Positions 1 through 8,626 are shown, numbered from the stretch's first letter. The stretch is DNA of 64,000 bases from Flavihumibacter petaseus NBRC 106054 (GCF_000974785.1 NZ_BBWV01000001.1:930001-994000), one strand, 5' to 3'. Made by a program: numbers and translations. The notes: generated from the sequence alone by a model not told the origin.

Positions 1-93
1 ACATTGGAAGAGAATACGTTAAGTTATATTGTCACCCAAACCACTAACGGCGGCTCAATAACAGCTAAAGTTGTCTGGAAGAAACAATACTAA
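1..93 (+). CDS. C-terminal end of an unrecognised protein (partial)
   Basis: An open frame runs from the first base of the window to a TAA at 91-93, giving the last 30 residues of a protein whose start lies outside. The tail is polar with alternating hydrophobic residues (it ends KVVWKKQY), as in the last strand of a beta-barrel or lipocalin-like fold. That is too little to name a family. It is followed after about 25 bases by a small same-strand frame. Confidence 0.45.
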   Translation, partial: TLEENTLSYIVTQTTNGGSITAKVVWKKQY

Positions 94-117
94 ATCTGAC
101 AGAGAAGCACCATTGGG

Positions 118-345
118 ATGGGTCTACGTAAAGACAAATACACCTACCACTGTAAAGATGCAATTCGATACGACACCTTGCTTTCCAACTATAGAGACTG
201 CATTCCAAAAGAAAGAAGGTCAGTAATATTCAACGACAATGTAATTGCTTATATTGACGGGGAAAACCCGGAAGGACTGAATATCAGTAAACCAATCCCT
301 GAATTATGGCAAATACTTTTTTACAGGCCGAGTGGAGAAAATTAG
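118..345 (+). CDS. small hypothetical protein, 75 aa, doubtful
   Basis: ATG to stop codes 75 residues with no signal peptide, membrane segment or known motif. The last 40 bases overlap the well-supported DUF2071 start at 306 in another frame, which is more overlap than usual for coupled genes. It could be a real small gene, the tail of a decayed longer gene, or a chance frame. The composition (Asp, Tyr, Asn, Ile rich, few low-complexity runs) is compatible with coding, which is the only reason it is kept. Confidence 0.3.
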   Translation: MGLRKDKYTYHCKDAIRYDTLLSNYRDCIPKERRSVIFNDNVIAYIDGENPEGLNISKPIPELWQILFYRPSGEN

Positions 346-1016
346 CAATGGCTAATTACGCTGTTGACAAAAGCCTGCTTAACAGTTACCTGCCTCACCG
401 GACTGAGCTGGATTTATGGAATAACACCTGTTATGTAAGCCTGGTCGGATTTCTGTTTACCAACACGAAACTCAAAGGATTCAGAATTCCCTTCCATACA
501 AATTTTGAAGAAGTAAACCTGCGGTTTTATGTTCGCTATAATGACAGCGGAACCTGGAAGCGGGGAGTTGTATTTGTGAAAGAAATTGTCCCCAAACCAG
601 CGTTGACATTGGTGGCCAATACTGTTTACAAAGAGAACTACGAAACCATGCCCATGGAGCATTCCTGGATCACCGCCAATCACACAATAACTGCCGAATA
701 TAAATGGAAGAAAGGGCGATGGCACTCAATTAAAGTGAAAGCTGACCAGGTCTCCGTGCAAATTGCAGCGGGCAGTGAGGAAGAATTTATCACAGAACAC
801 TATTGGGGATATACCCGGATAACAAGCACAAAAACTTCCGAATACCAGGTTGAACATCCGAAGTGGGATGTCTATCCAACCAAAGGCTATCATATTGATG
901 TGGATTTCGGAAACATTTACGGGGAAGAGTTTGACTTTTTAAAGAACGAGAATCCCAAATCTGTATTTCTCGCGGAAGGTTCTCCGATAAAAGTCAACGC
1001 TGGAAAAATCATTTAA
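306..1016 (+). CDS. DUF2071 (YqjF-like) family protein
   Basis: A 236-residue cytosolic protein of the DUF2071/YqjF family, whose biochemical role is not established. The diagnostic N-terminal block is present: AEWRKLAMANYAVD, then LPHRTELDLW and CYVSLVGF at roughly residues 8-50, followed by a central RFYVRY block and the late HPKWDVYP segment. The length matches the family. The ATG at 306 was chosen because it gives the short lead of about 8 residues before AEWRKL that is typical of the family. It is convergent with the response-regulator gene at 1023, separated by only 6 bases. Confidence 0.9.
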   Translation: MANTFLQAEWRKLAMANYAVDKSLLNSYLPHRTELDLWNNTCYVSLVGFLFTNTKLKGFRIPFHTNFEEVNLRFYVRYNDSGTWKRGVVFVKEIVPKPALTLVANTVYKENYETMPMEHSWITANHTITAEYKWKKGRWHSIKVKADQVSVQIAAGSEEEFITEHYWGYTRITSTKTSEYQVEHPKWDVYPTKGYHIDVDFGNIYGEEFDFLKNENPKSVFLAEGSPIKVNAGKII

Positions 1017-1022
1017 GACCAG

Positions 1023-2966
1023 CTATCTGATATACTCCTTTTTTATTCCCAGTTTCTTCATTCTTGATTGCAATGTCTGAGGAGGAATGTTTAGAATCTC
1101 TGCTGCAGCTCCGGCGCCCCATATCCTGCCATTGCATTTGCGCAGAACGGACAAAATATGGTCCCGCTCATTTTCCTGGATCGTCTTTATTCGCAAAACT
1201 TCGTCACTATTACCATTTTCCTTCTTATCAATTTTTGGCAAAGGAAGATCCTGGATTATGTGACCTTTGGCCAGCAATACTCCCCGTTCAATCAGGTGTT
1301 CAAGTTCCCTTATGTTTCCCGGCCAATCATAACTATTCATACTGCTCAAAACCTTATCAGAAATTCCGCTTACTTTCAAACCTGCCTTCTGACTATAGAC
1401 ATTTATAAAGAATTGACATAATGCCGGTATATCTTCCTTACGATCACGAAGCGCAGGTAAACAAATTGGAAAAACGTTTAAGCGATAATATAAATCCAGC
1501 CGGAATCTTCCTTCCGCAACTTCTTTTTCCAAATTCCTGTTTGTCGCAGCGATAATACGTACATCAACTTTAATGGTATCTTTTCCACCAATCCTTTCAA
1601 TTTCCTTCTCCTGCAGTACTCTCAACAATTTTACCTGCAACTCCAGCGGCATTTCCCCAATCTCATCCAGGAAAATAGTTCCACCGTCTGCCTTCTCAAA
1701 TTTCCCGATCCTTTTCTCATGTGCTCCGGTAAATGCTCCTTTTTCATGACCGAATAACTCAGATTCTATCAATGTTGCAGGTAAAGCTGCGCAATTAATT
1801 TTGACAAAAGGCTTTCCTTTTCTTGAAGATGAATTATGAATGCAATCAGCGATCCTTTCTTTACCGGTTCCGCTCTCACCCAATAATAATACAGACGTAT
1901 TCTGTTTGGCGATCTGCGCTACCAGGTCCATCACACTCAATAATGCCGGACTTGTTCCAATGATACCGTCAAATCCAAAATCAGTTGAATGTTGCATCTC
2001 ATTCACCGCAATAAACGGCTCATTTTGCTTCAATACAACTCTCCTGTCTTCTTCATGAATACTATTGAATACGCCAATTAATGGCTCATGAAGGTGTAAA
2101 AACCAATCAAGCTGCTCAGCGTTAAAGCCATCCGGCACCCGCCGGAAAAAACTAAGTGAAAAACTAAAACCGTCCGATGATTCAAAAGGAATGACCAGAT
2201 TCGACTGGAAATCAAATGTCTTTGCGAGTAATTGCTTAATCGGGTGCGATACAGATAGTTTTTCAAATTGATCGCCGGTGTAACATCCCGGTGTTTCGTC
2301 AGCCGACGAGCTCGCAAGCAGGTCCTTAAGCTTACCTGGCGACATTCCTGATATAGTTGATAGTTCGGTAAGACCTATTGCCTGGTATTCATCATAACCA
2401 ATCCGCAAAAAAGCAAAGCCATTAAAACTATCTTCTTTAAATACTTTCAATTTTATAGCAAGGCAATCAAATGCCAAATACACCTGGAGCACTTTGGCCA
2501 TATTTAAAAGCTTTCCCTTCCAACCGCCCTTTTCCTTACTGAGTACTTCCAATTTTCTCTTAAGATCCTTTTCCCGTCGTAACCTGGATTCAAGACTTTG
2601 TTCATAACGGTATCGGGCAATCTCCAGCATGACAAAGAGGTCTCTCTCACGAAATGGTTTAACCAGAAATCCATATGGTTGTGTCTCTTTTGCTGCATTT
2701 AACACCTCTTCATTTGAATTGGCTGATAAGTAAACAAATGGAATATTGTTCTCTGCCAGATTTCTGGCAAGATCAATTCCGGTTTGTTTGCCCTTTAGAA
2801 AAATATCGAGCAAAACAAACCCCGGTCGTTCCTCCTTTATCAATTCCTTTGCTTCAGGCACAGAACGGGCAATACCTGATACCGTATAGCCCTTTTTCTC
2901 CAGCATCAAGCTGAGATAATCCGCTTCGACAAACTGATCTTCCACGATCAATATTCTTTCTTTCAT
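1023..2966 (-). CDS. sigma-54-dependent response regulator (NtrC class, REC-GAF-AAA-Fis)
   Basis: A 647-residue bacterial enhancer-binding protein. Residues 4-118 are a receiver domain with phosphoacceptor Asp54 (VLLD) and the conserved Lys103 (LVKPF). Residues 145-310 look like a GAF-type sensory linker. Residues 335-570 are the sigma-54 interaction AAA+ domain with Walker A GESGTGKE (363-370), the sigma-54-contacting loop GAFTGA (410-415) and Walker B IFLDEIGE. A Fis-type helix-turn-helix closes the protein (GAAAEILNIPPQTLQSRM). With all motifs intact it should activate sigma-54 promoters after phosphorylation. Its start overlaps the end of the sensor-kinase gene by 4 bp (ATGA), so the two are a cotranscribed pair. 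The nearest candidate target is the divergent operon starting at 5364, which has a -24/-12 promoter. Confidence 0.95.
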   Translation of the reverse strand: MKERILIVEDQFVEADYLSLMLEKKGYTVSGIARSVPEAKELIKEERPGFVLLDIFLKGKQTGIDLARNLAENNIPFVYLSANSNEEVLNAAKETQPYGFLVKPFRERDLFVMLEIARYRYEQSLESRLRREKDLKRKLEVLSKEKGGWKGKLLNMAKVLQVYLAFDCLAIKLKVFKEDSFNGFAFLRIGYDEYQAIGLTELSTISGMSPGKLKDLLASSSADETPGCYTGDQFEKLSVSHPIKQLLAKTFDFQSNLVIPFESSDGFSFSLSFFRRVPDGFNAEQLDWFLHLHEPLIGVFNSIHEEDRRVVLKQNEPFIAVNEMQHSTDFGFDGIIGTSPALLSVMDLVAQIAKQNTSVLLLGESGTGKERIADCIHNSSSRKGKPFVKINCAALPATLIESELFGHEKGAFTGAHEKRIGKFEKADGGTIFLDEIGEMPLELQVKLLRVLQEKEIERIGGKDTIKVDVRIIAATNRNLEKEVAEGRFRLDLYYRLNVFPICLPALRDRKEDIPALCQFFINVYSQKAGLKVSGISDKVLSSMNSYDWPGNIRELEHLIERGVLLAKGHIIQDLPLPKIDKKENGNSDEVLRIKTIQENERDHILSVLRKCNGRIWGAGAAAEILNIPPQTLQSRMKKLGIKKEYIR

Positions 2967-5152
2967 GAAGCAATAATTGAAAAGTTAATGGCTATTTCCG
3001 TCCCGTTGTTACGCTGAATCGAAAAGCCTCCATCTATGTCGTCGCTAAGCCCTTTCATTAATCTAAGACCCATGGATTGTTGGCTGGCAATGTTGAAATG
3101 ATCCGGCAAGCCAACGCCATTGTCATGGATCACCAGTCTGAAATACTTTTCATCTACCTCTTTTAATGAAATATGAATAACACCCTCCCTATTTTCCGGA
3201 AAAGCATACTTGATTGAATTGGTAACGGCCTCACTTATAATCAATCCAATAGGAACACAGTAGGTAAGATTTAACATTACCGGGTCAACATCTACAACAA
3301 AATAAACTGACTTCCTGAGGTTAAAGCTATCCCGCAGGTAACTGACTAATTCATGAATATAATCAGGCATATTAATTGCCGACAGATCCTCTGACTGATA
3401 CAATTTTTGATGGATCAGTGACATTGCCTGCACACGATGCTTGCTTTCTTCTACTGCTTTTATCGCTTCATCTGACTCAAGGTATCGTGATTGTGTTCCC
3501 AATAAACCCATCACCATATGAAAATTATTCTTCACCCTATGATGAATTTCCCTGACAAGCCATTCCTTTTCCCGGACCAAATGTTCAAGGGCGGCATTTT
3601 TCTTTTCAATTTCCTGTTGCTGGATGAATAACTTCCTATTTGCCTTTTGCTTAAGGATGGACTTGTTTATTAACAAAGCAATAATGATCAGGAGCAGGGC
3701 TGCAAGGCCAAGCTGAATCTTCTTATCTTTTTCCAGAAGTTGAATACTTTGATCTTTCTTATCAGTCTCATACTTAATAAGTAATTCATGCACCTCTTTG
3801 TCTTTTGCAACGGTGAAAATAGAGTCATTAAGGGCTTTATACAATTGAAAATGCCTGATCGCAGCAGGATAATTTCCATCGGCCGAGTCAACTTTAAACA
3901 ACAGGTAATTTAAATCCATGATTCGTGTCGCCGATGTTGTGGTCATCAGGCCAGATGCTTTTAATAAATAAGGCTTTGCCTTCTTGAATTCATTTAGCTT
4001 AACATAAAACTTTCCAATATCATAATCAGCAATCATAATAGTTTCTATATTCCTGTCTCCACGATCAAATTCGCTTATCATGCCCAGAAAATATTTTTCT
4101 GCCATGGGATAATCCCCCATTGCATCATAACAATATGCGAAACTTTGAAATAAACTACCTTTCTCGTCGGCATGAACGGGTGGTTTCAATTTTGTAAGGT
4201 TATTCAATAACCCGATTGCCTGCCTCGCTTCCTTCGCCTTTATCATTTGAATGGTTAAGAGATAGGCCGTGAAATAAGTAAATCGCTCCGATGCAATCTT
4301 AGATCTGATCTCTAAACATTTCTTATACCAGTAAATGCTCTGTTCCGGCATATTCAGTTCCTCATACACCAGGGCCAGTTCTCCATAGCAATTGGCAAGC
4401 GATTTTGTTTCCTTTGACTGCTCAGAATTTTTGACGGCTTCCAATGAGTATTTCAGCGCCTGGTCAAACCTGCCACCATACCTGTTTGCTGAAGACAGGA
4501 ACAAATAAATCTCTGGCAACCGGTACAGTTCATTTCCTTTTGCATCTGCCAGGGCAATCAGAAATATGCTGTCTGCAGTAATGAATTGGTTTTTATGAAA
4601 ATACAAATTGCCCAGCTGCATTGTCGCATCGATCTTTCTCTGCATATTTCCCATCTCGGAGTAAAGCAGTAAAGCCTTTCTGAACCCATTTTCTATCGTA
4701 TCCTGATACACATCATAAAAGAGAAGATAATCTCCTTCCTGCATACGGACATCAGCTTCCCGACCTTTGTTTCCCGTTCTTTGATAGGAATTGATCACCT
4801 GGGACAATATTTTTATCCCGGTTTCAAAATTTCTTTTCCGTATATACGCCATCCCGAGAAGCACAAGACTTTGATTATTAATCTCACTGTTGTAAGTGTT
4901 GGCTGAATCGCCTAAATAAACCGCCTTCCGCAAATAAAATAATGAACTGTCAATAAGTTCATCTTCCCTCCAGGATTGAAGAATATAAGTATACCCTAAC
5001 TGGTTATAATAATACTGTCGACTGCTATCTGGTATTCTTTTACTTAAAGCTGCATAAAGTTGAAATTTGGAAAGCGTGCCAGGTTCCTGCGCGAAACAGG
5101 TGTTCAGGCAAAAAACTAAAAACAAAATGAGTTTCGGTTTCAATTTCCACAT
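2963..5152 (-). CDS. TPR-containing sensor histidine kinase (HisKA_2 type)
   Basis: A 729-residue kinase with an N-terminal signal peptide (through CFAQ, about residue 22), an extracytoplasmic array of degenerate tetratricopeptide repeats (about 30-440), one membrane helix near 475-495 (LAALLLIIIALLI), a coiled coil, a HisKA_2 dimerisation domain around the phosphoacceptor motif REIHHRVKNN, and a C-terminal HATPase with N box (EAVTNSIKYAF) and G box (DNGVGLP). It should phosphorylate the response regulator encoded 4 bp downstream. TPR-type sensors of this layout are frequent in Bacteroidota; the ligand is unknown. The 210-base space to the divergent hydrolase gene contains the inverted repeats and sigma-54-like promoter listed separately. 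Confidence 0.93.
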   Translation of the reverse strand: MWKLKPKLILFLVFCLNTCFAQEPGTLSKFQLYAALSKRIPDSSRQYYYNQLGYTYILQSWREDELIDSSLFYLRKAVYLGDSANTYNSEINNQSLVLLGMAYIRKRNFETGIKILSQVINSYQRTGNKGREADVRMQEGDYLLFYDVYQDTIENGFRKALLLYSEMGNMQRKIDATMQLGNLYFHKNQFITADSIFLIALADAKGNELYRLPEIYLFLSSANRYGGRFDQALKYSLEAVKNSEQSKETKSLANCYGELALVYEELNMPEQSIYWYKKCLEIRSKIASERFTYFTAYLLTIQMIKAKEARQAIGLLNNLTKLKPPVHADEKGSLFQSFAYCYDAMGDYPMAEKYFLGMISEFDRGDRNIETIMIADYDIGKFYVKLNEFKKAKPYLLKASGLMTTTSATRIMDLNYLLFKVDSADGNYPAAIRHFQLYKALNDSIFTVAKDKEVHELLIKYETDKKDQSIQLLEKDKKIQLGLAALLLIIIALLINKSILKQKANRKLFIQQQEIEKKNAALEHLVREKEWLVREIHHRVKNNFHMVMGLLGTQSRYLESDEAIKAVEESKHRVQAMSLIHQKLYQSEDLSAINMPDYIHELVSYLRDSFNLRKSVYFVVDVDPVMLNLTYCVPIGLIISEAVTNSIKYAFPENREGVIHISLKEVDEKYFRLVIHDNGVGLPDHFNIASQQSMGLRLMKGLSDDIDGGFSIQRNNGTEIAINFSIIAS

Positions 5153-5223
5153 AGCCCTGTAAATCTACAACCCTTTGAACAAGCTGTTCGGCTTTTGAAT
5201 ACAAAATATTGACAGAAACTCCT

Positions 5224-5269
5224 CACCGATATTTCGTGTTTTATAGCCTCTTCCACCGAAATATCGGTG
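5224..5269. promoter_or_regulatory. paired inverted-repeat site, probable enhancer (UAS) for the sigma-54 regulator
   Basis: CACCGATATTTCG (5224-5236) is repeated exactly in inverted orientation as CGAAATATCGGTG (5257-5269), with a 20-base spacer. Each arm contains an imperfect palindrome (CGATATTTCG, 8 of 10 positions self-complementary). The arm centres are 30 bp apart, about three helical turns, and lie about 118 and 88 bp upstream of the predicted start of the sigma-54 promoter at 5324. Enhancer-binding proteins of the NtrC class typically bind such paired sites at such distances. The site sits between the regulator-kinase operon and the hydrolase operon. Binding by the adjacent regulator is inferred. 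Confidence 0.6.
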
Positions 5270-5323
5270 CGGGCCGATTGCTCCAAAAAGCTCCTTCAAT
5301 TGATAAACAATCACTTCGGCTTG

Positions 5324-5339
5324 TGGCACCCTTGTTGAC
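5324..5339 (+). promoter_or_regulatory. sigma-54 (-24/-12) promoter candidate
   Basis: TGGCAC (5324-5329), 5 bases, then TTGAC (5335-5339). The GG and the -12 dinucleotide are exactly 10 bases apart as required for sigma-54 promoters. The only departure is GA in place of GC at -12. The start of transcription would fall near 5350, 14 bases before the ATG at 5364. Confidence 0.55.
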
Positions 5340-5363
5340 AAACTGTTGCAAACACCTTTGCAA

Positions 5364-6164
5364 ATGGGACATCATCAATCAAAAACAATATTGTTTATCA
5401 CGGGGGCTTTTGTTCACCACAGTTGCTGGGACGACTGGTGCACTTTTTTCCAGGGTAAAGGGTATAAAACTTTTGCTCCTGCATGGCCTTATAAAGACGA
5501 TACAGCCGAAGCACTTCGAAAAAGTCATCCAAACAGCGCCATAGCTTCCAACAGGCTACACATGCTAACGAAGTATTTTGCCACGTTTGCAAAGCAATTA
5601 CCGGAAAAGCCAATTTTGATAGGGCATTCGATCGGAGGTCTTCTCGTACAACTTCTATTGCAAGAGGGATTGGGCGCATTGGGAATAGCTATCCATTCGG
5701 TCCCGCCACAAGGGATAATGACTTTCAAATTTTCATTTATTAAAGCCGGCTGGGGGCCTTTGGGCTTTTTTACTTCCACCAAAAAATCATTCCTGCATTC
5801 TTTCAGCCAATGGAAATATGCGTTCACCAATGGAATGACGGCTGAAGAACAAAAAAATTCCTATTACCAATATACCATACCGGAATCCAAACTGATCGTC
5901 CGGGATACCATCACGAAAGCGGCCAAAATAAATTTTGAGAATCCACATGCCCCACTGCTATTCATCTCTGGCAGCAATGATCATACGATACCTGCATCAC
6001 TCAACTACGCAAACTTCAGGAAATACAGGAAAAGCAACTCAACAACCGATTACCAGGAGTTTGCTGGTCACACTCATTTTGTTTTAGGCCAGCCAGACTG
6101 GAAGAAAACTGCTGAATTTGTTTTCGAATGGATCAAAAAACAATATAACGGCAGTACTATTTAA
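5364..6164 (+). CDS. alpha/beta hydrolase (lysophospholipase/serine-esterase-like)
   Basis: A 266-residue cytosolic alpha/beta hydrolase. The nucleophile elbow is GHSIGG with Ser89, the acid is the Asp of GSNDHTIP (about 205) and the base is the His of AGHTHFVLG (about 235), so the triad is complete. The start is placed at ATG 5364. A TTG at 5346 in frame would lie at or before the predicted sigma-54 transcription start, so it is unlikely. It is the first gene of a three-gene run (23 and 45 bp gaps) divergent from the sensor kinase. Substrate unknown. Control by the neighbouring sigma-54 regulator is inferred from the promoter layout. Confidence 0.88.
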   Translation: MGHHQSKTILFITGAFVHHSCWDDWCTFFQGKGYKTFAPAWPYKDDTAEALRKSHPNSAIASNRLHMLTKYFATFAKQLPEKPILIGHSIGGLLVQLLLQEGLGALGIAIHSVPPQGIMTFKFSFIKAGWGPLGFFTSTKKSFLHSFSQWKYAFTNGMTAEEQKNSYYQYTIPESKLIVRDTITKAAKINFENPHAPLLFISGSNDHTIPASLNYANFRKYRKSNSTTDYQEFAGHTHFVLGQPDWKKTAEFVFEWIKKQYNGSTI

Positions 6165-6187
6165 TCATTCTATAAAATTAACCGGTT

Positions 6188-7180
6188 ATGAAACAACCCA
6201 AAGATTTGCTCCATTTTTTACTTTTAGCAATTCTGACCACCTGCCTGATTGGTTCCAGTAGTTGCAATAATCCTGATAATGATGGCAAACCAAATTCAGC
6301 CACAACAGGCACAAAAGACAGCACTATTAGCCAACCTGCCGCACCTCCGGCAAACTTTAAACATCAGACTGCCACGATAAATGGTATAAACATTCACTAC
6401 GTAATAGGTGGTGAAGGTGAGCCGCTGTTACTGATTCATGGCTTCGGACAAAACTGGTACATGTGGAACCGTATCCTTCCGGAGCTGTCGAAGCACTTTA
6501 CGGTTATTGCACCAGATTTGCCGGGACTTGGGGAAAGTGATAAACCGGACACGGGCTATACAAAAAAACAACTGGCAAACAATCTGCATAGCCTGATGCA
6601 GCAGCTTGGTTTCAGGAGTGAGTATGTTGTGGGACACGACATTGGCTTAATGGTAGCTTATGCTTTTGCTGCACAATTCGGTGAGGAAGTAAAAAAAGTT
6701 GCTTTGCTGGACGCTTTGCTCCCTGGCGTAGAACCTGTCTGGAGTCAGGTGCATGCACAGGCATGGTGGTTTGGGTTTTTCGGATGGCCAGCCTCCGGTG
6801 ATATTGTTGCCGGCAAGGAGAAAGAATTTCTCACCAATTTCTGGCCGGTAGTGGGTCACAAGAATGATGCCTTCACCAAAGCTGAAGTTGATGAATTTGT
6901 AAGAGCTTATTCCATACCAAAATCAACCTATGGCGCTTTTCACTGGTTTGCAGCATTTAACCAGGATGCCTCAGACAACCAGGAATTCATAAAACATAAA
7001 CTAAAAATGCCATTACTGGCAATGGCTGGTGAGTATGCCAGCAACTTTTTGCCTGATCATTGCAAACTGGTTGCTGAGCAGGTAACGGGATCCATCATTA
7101 AAGGTGCGGGGCACTGGATCGTGCAGGAAAATACCGAACAGGTACAGCATGATCTGCTGTCGTTCCTTCTTTCCAAATAA
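6188..7180 (+). CDS. exported alpha/beta hydrolase, epoxide hydrolase-like lipoprotein
   Basis: 330 residues. The N-terminus is a lipoprotein signal with the modified cysteine at residue 26 (GSSSC), followed by a Ser/Thr/Pro-rich linker to about 60. The hydrolase fold then begins with the oxyanion motif HGFGQ (84-88). The nucleophile elbow is GHDIG with Asp151 where esterases have Ser, the mark of epoxide hydrolases and haloalkane dehalogenases. A late His (GAGHWIVQE) supplies the base. It therefore probably opens epoxides or removes halides outside the inner membrane; the substrate is not predictable. It is the second gene of the run starting at 5364. Confidence 0.88.
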   Translation: MKQPKDLLHFLLLAILTTCLIGSSSCNNPDNDGKPNSATTGTKDSTISQPAAPPANFKHQTATINGINIHYVIGGEGEPLLLIHGFGQNWYMWNRILPELSKHFTVIAPDLPGLGESDKPDTGYTKKQLANNLHSLMQQLGFRSEYVVGHDIGLMVAYAFAAQFGEEVKKVALLDALLPGVEPVWSQVHAQAWWFGFFGWPASGDIVAGKEKEFLTNFWPVVGHKNDAFTKAEVDEFVRAYSIPKSTYGAFHWFAAFNQDASDNQEFIKHKLKMPLLAMAGEYASNFLPDHCKLVAEQVTGSIIKGAGHWIVQENTEQVQHDLLSFLLSK

Positions 7181-7225
7181 CAAATACTATCTGATAATTC
7201 ATTAAACACCTTCAATCATTCAATC

Positions 7226-7735
7226 ATGAAAACAATATTCCAATATTTCAAACTGACCGCCGCCATTTTTTTGGCTTGCTCAATACATGTAAATGCACAA
7301 TCCGGTAGCGGACAACTGCGAATAACACAGCAGGAGATCATTAATACAAAATCAACTGGCGCATTGGCGCCAGGTTCTTCCAACTTAAGTGCAGTACAGG
7401 TCATTGTAATTTACGGTGACCCTTCAAAAGCCGGTCTATATACTATTCTATTGAAAGTAGCAGCCAATACCAAAATCCCTGCACATCTACATCCGGACGA
7501 CAGAGTGGGAACTGTTGTTTCAGGAACCTGGTACTTTGGGTATGGTGATAAATTTGATGAAAGCAAATTGAAAAAACTGCCTGTGGGAAGTGTCTATTCG
7601 GAGAATCCGGATCAAAATCATTTTGCCATGACGAAGAAGGAGCCGGTTATTGTTGAGATAACCGGTTATGGTCCTTCAGGTGTAACGTATGTAAACCCGT
7701 CAGATGATCCGGCAACTAAAAACAATAAGCGGTAG
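7226..7735 (+). CDS. secreted cupin-domain protein
   Basis: 169 residues with a cleavable signal peptide ending near HVNAQ (residue 25). The rest is a single small cupin barrel: the metal-binding pattern HLHPDD appears near residue 90, a GTWYFGYGD strand follows, and a later NHF supplies a third histidine. Such proteins bind a metal and act as isomerases, dioxygenases or detoxifying enzymes; the reaction here cannot be named. It follows the exported hydrolase by 45 bp and is probably the last gene of the sigma-54-linked operon. Confidence 0.85.
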   Translation: MKTIFQYFKLTAAIFLACSIHVNAQSGSGQLRITQQEIINTKSTGALAPGSSNLSAVQVIVIYGDPSKAGLYTILLKVAANTKIPAHLHPDDRVGTVVSGTWYFGYGDKFDESKLKKLPVGSVYSENPDQNHFAMTKKEPVIVEITGYGPSGVTYVNPSDDPATKNNKR

Positions 7736-7743
7736 TAAGAAAA

Positions 7744-7914
7744 TCACACTTCCCGCCTAGGGACTATCCGGACAAAACTGGCAGCTGGCGTCACTGTCAC
7801 CGCCGGTTTCGCCTTTTCATCCACCACAGAAATACCAGAATTTGAATGAATCTGTGCCTGTAGGCCTATACCCCACAAGAAAATCGAAACGAAAACCAGA
7901 CTTCGTTTAGCCAT
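7744..7914 (-). CDS. 56-residue secreted peptide or gene remnant
   Basis: A minus-strand frame starting ATG at 7914 and ending TGA at 7744-7746. It begins with a good signal peptide (MAKRSLVFVSIFLWGIGLQA, cleavage after about residue 20), followed by only 36 polar residues ending PRREV. No family is recognised. The convincing signal peptide argues that this was once a gene; the short mature part suggests either a small secreted peptide or a truncated exported protein. It lies between the cupin gene and IS-like repeats, a place where truncation is plausible. Confidence 0.45.
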   Translation of the reverse strand: MAKRSLVFVSIFLWGIGLQAQIHSNSGISVVDEKAKPAVTVTPAASFVRIVPRREV

Positions 7915-7984
7915 AACCTTTTAAGATACGCAGTATGGTGCCTGAAAGCAAACAGCATGCTGGATTTCGCCGGTTGGCGGAATT

Positions 7985-8037
7985 TGTTCCGGAGTATGAT
8001 GAAATATGTTCCGAAGTATGGTGAAATATGTTCCGAA
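7985..8037. repeat. 22-bp tandem repeats, probable insertion-sequence end remnant
   Basis: Units at 7985-8006 (TGTTCCGGAGTATGATGAAA then TA) and 8007-8028 (TGTTCCGAAGTATGGTGAAA then TA) differ at 2 of 22 positions, and a third partial unit begins at 8029. Multiple ~20-bp tandem repeats starting TGTTCC resemble the transposase-binding repeats at the ends of IS21-family elements in Bacteroidota, but no istA/istB gene is present. This looks like an orphan end at the left border of the accessory island. Confidence 0.45.
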
Positions 8038-8063
8038 ACAGGGGTTTACCTCAATTCATTCGG

Positions 8064-8085
8064 AATTGAACCACAATTGAACCAC
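8064..8085. repeat. 11-bp direct repeat
   Basis: AATTGAACCAC occurs twice in direct succession (8064-8074 and 8075-8085), just beyond the 22-bp repeats. It may belong to the same IS-end remnant. Nothing else recognisable lies between here and the stop of the gene at 8195. Confidence 0.5.
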
Positions 8086-8194
8086 ACATCGTTCGGGAAA
8101 TGGCTTCTCCGGGTCATCCGGGCCGGAAGCCGGGATCCGATCGCATTGAAGCAACATTCCATAACCAGGGACTAAACACTCTGGTCACTATAAC

Positions 8195-8626
8195 TCAAAC
8201 TGATTCCTGAATTTCCCGGTAATTCCTTTCGGAAATTCTAATTCTCTGTATGGTCTCCAAAGGCCCTTTCCACTTCACCTGGTAAAATGATATACCATCA
8301 GGCTTTACAGCCCAAAATAACACAGCCCACCAACCAGCATCTTCCAGCAGCTCGTTATCACCTGCAACTAATTCAACAGGTATAATTTCAACAATATCCT
8401 CCTTCCGGATCAGGATGCGTTTCACAAGAAATGCAAACACATGGCATTTTGACACTTCAATTACGTCATTCCTGACACTAACCGTGGAGAAAGAGACCAA
8501 CGCACCACAGGCTATCAGAGAAACCAATATGATCCCATAGTCCCCTTTGCCAAGGAAAAAAAGATATAAAGTAAACCCAATAGCCCCCAGCAATATCAGT
8601 CTCAAAAACCAGACAAGTTTTATCAT
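8195..8626 (-). CDS. hypothetical membrane protein
   Basis: 143 residues. Two hydrophobic helices at the N-terminus (about 5-27 and 31-50) are followed by a mixed beta-type cytosolic part, a layout seen in small PH-like bacterial membrane proteins. No named family is recognised. It is the last of four closely spaced minus-strand genes (10286 to 8195, gaps of 12-37 bp) that are probably cotranscribed. Confidence 0.65.
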   Translation of the reverse strand: MIKLVWFLRLILLGAIGFTLYLFFLGKGDYGIILVSLIACGALVSFSTVSVRNDVIEVSKCHVFAFLVKRILIRKEDIVEIIPVELVAGDNELLEDAGWWAVLFWAVKPDGISFYQVKWKGPLETIQRIRISERNYREIQESV

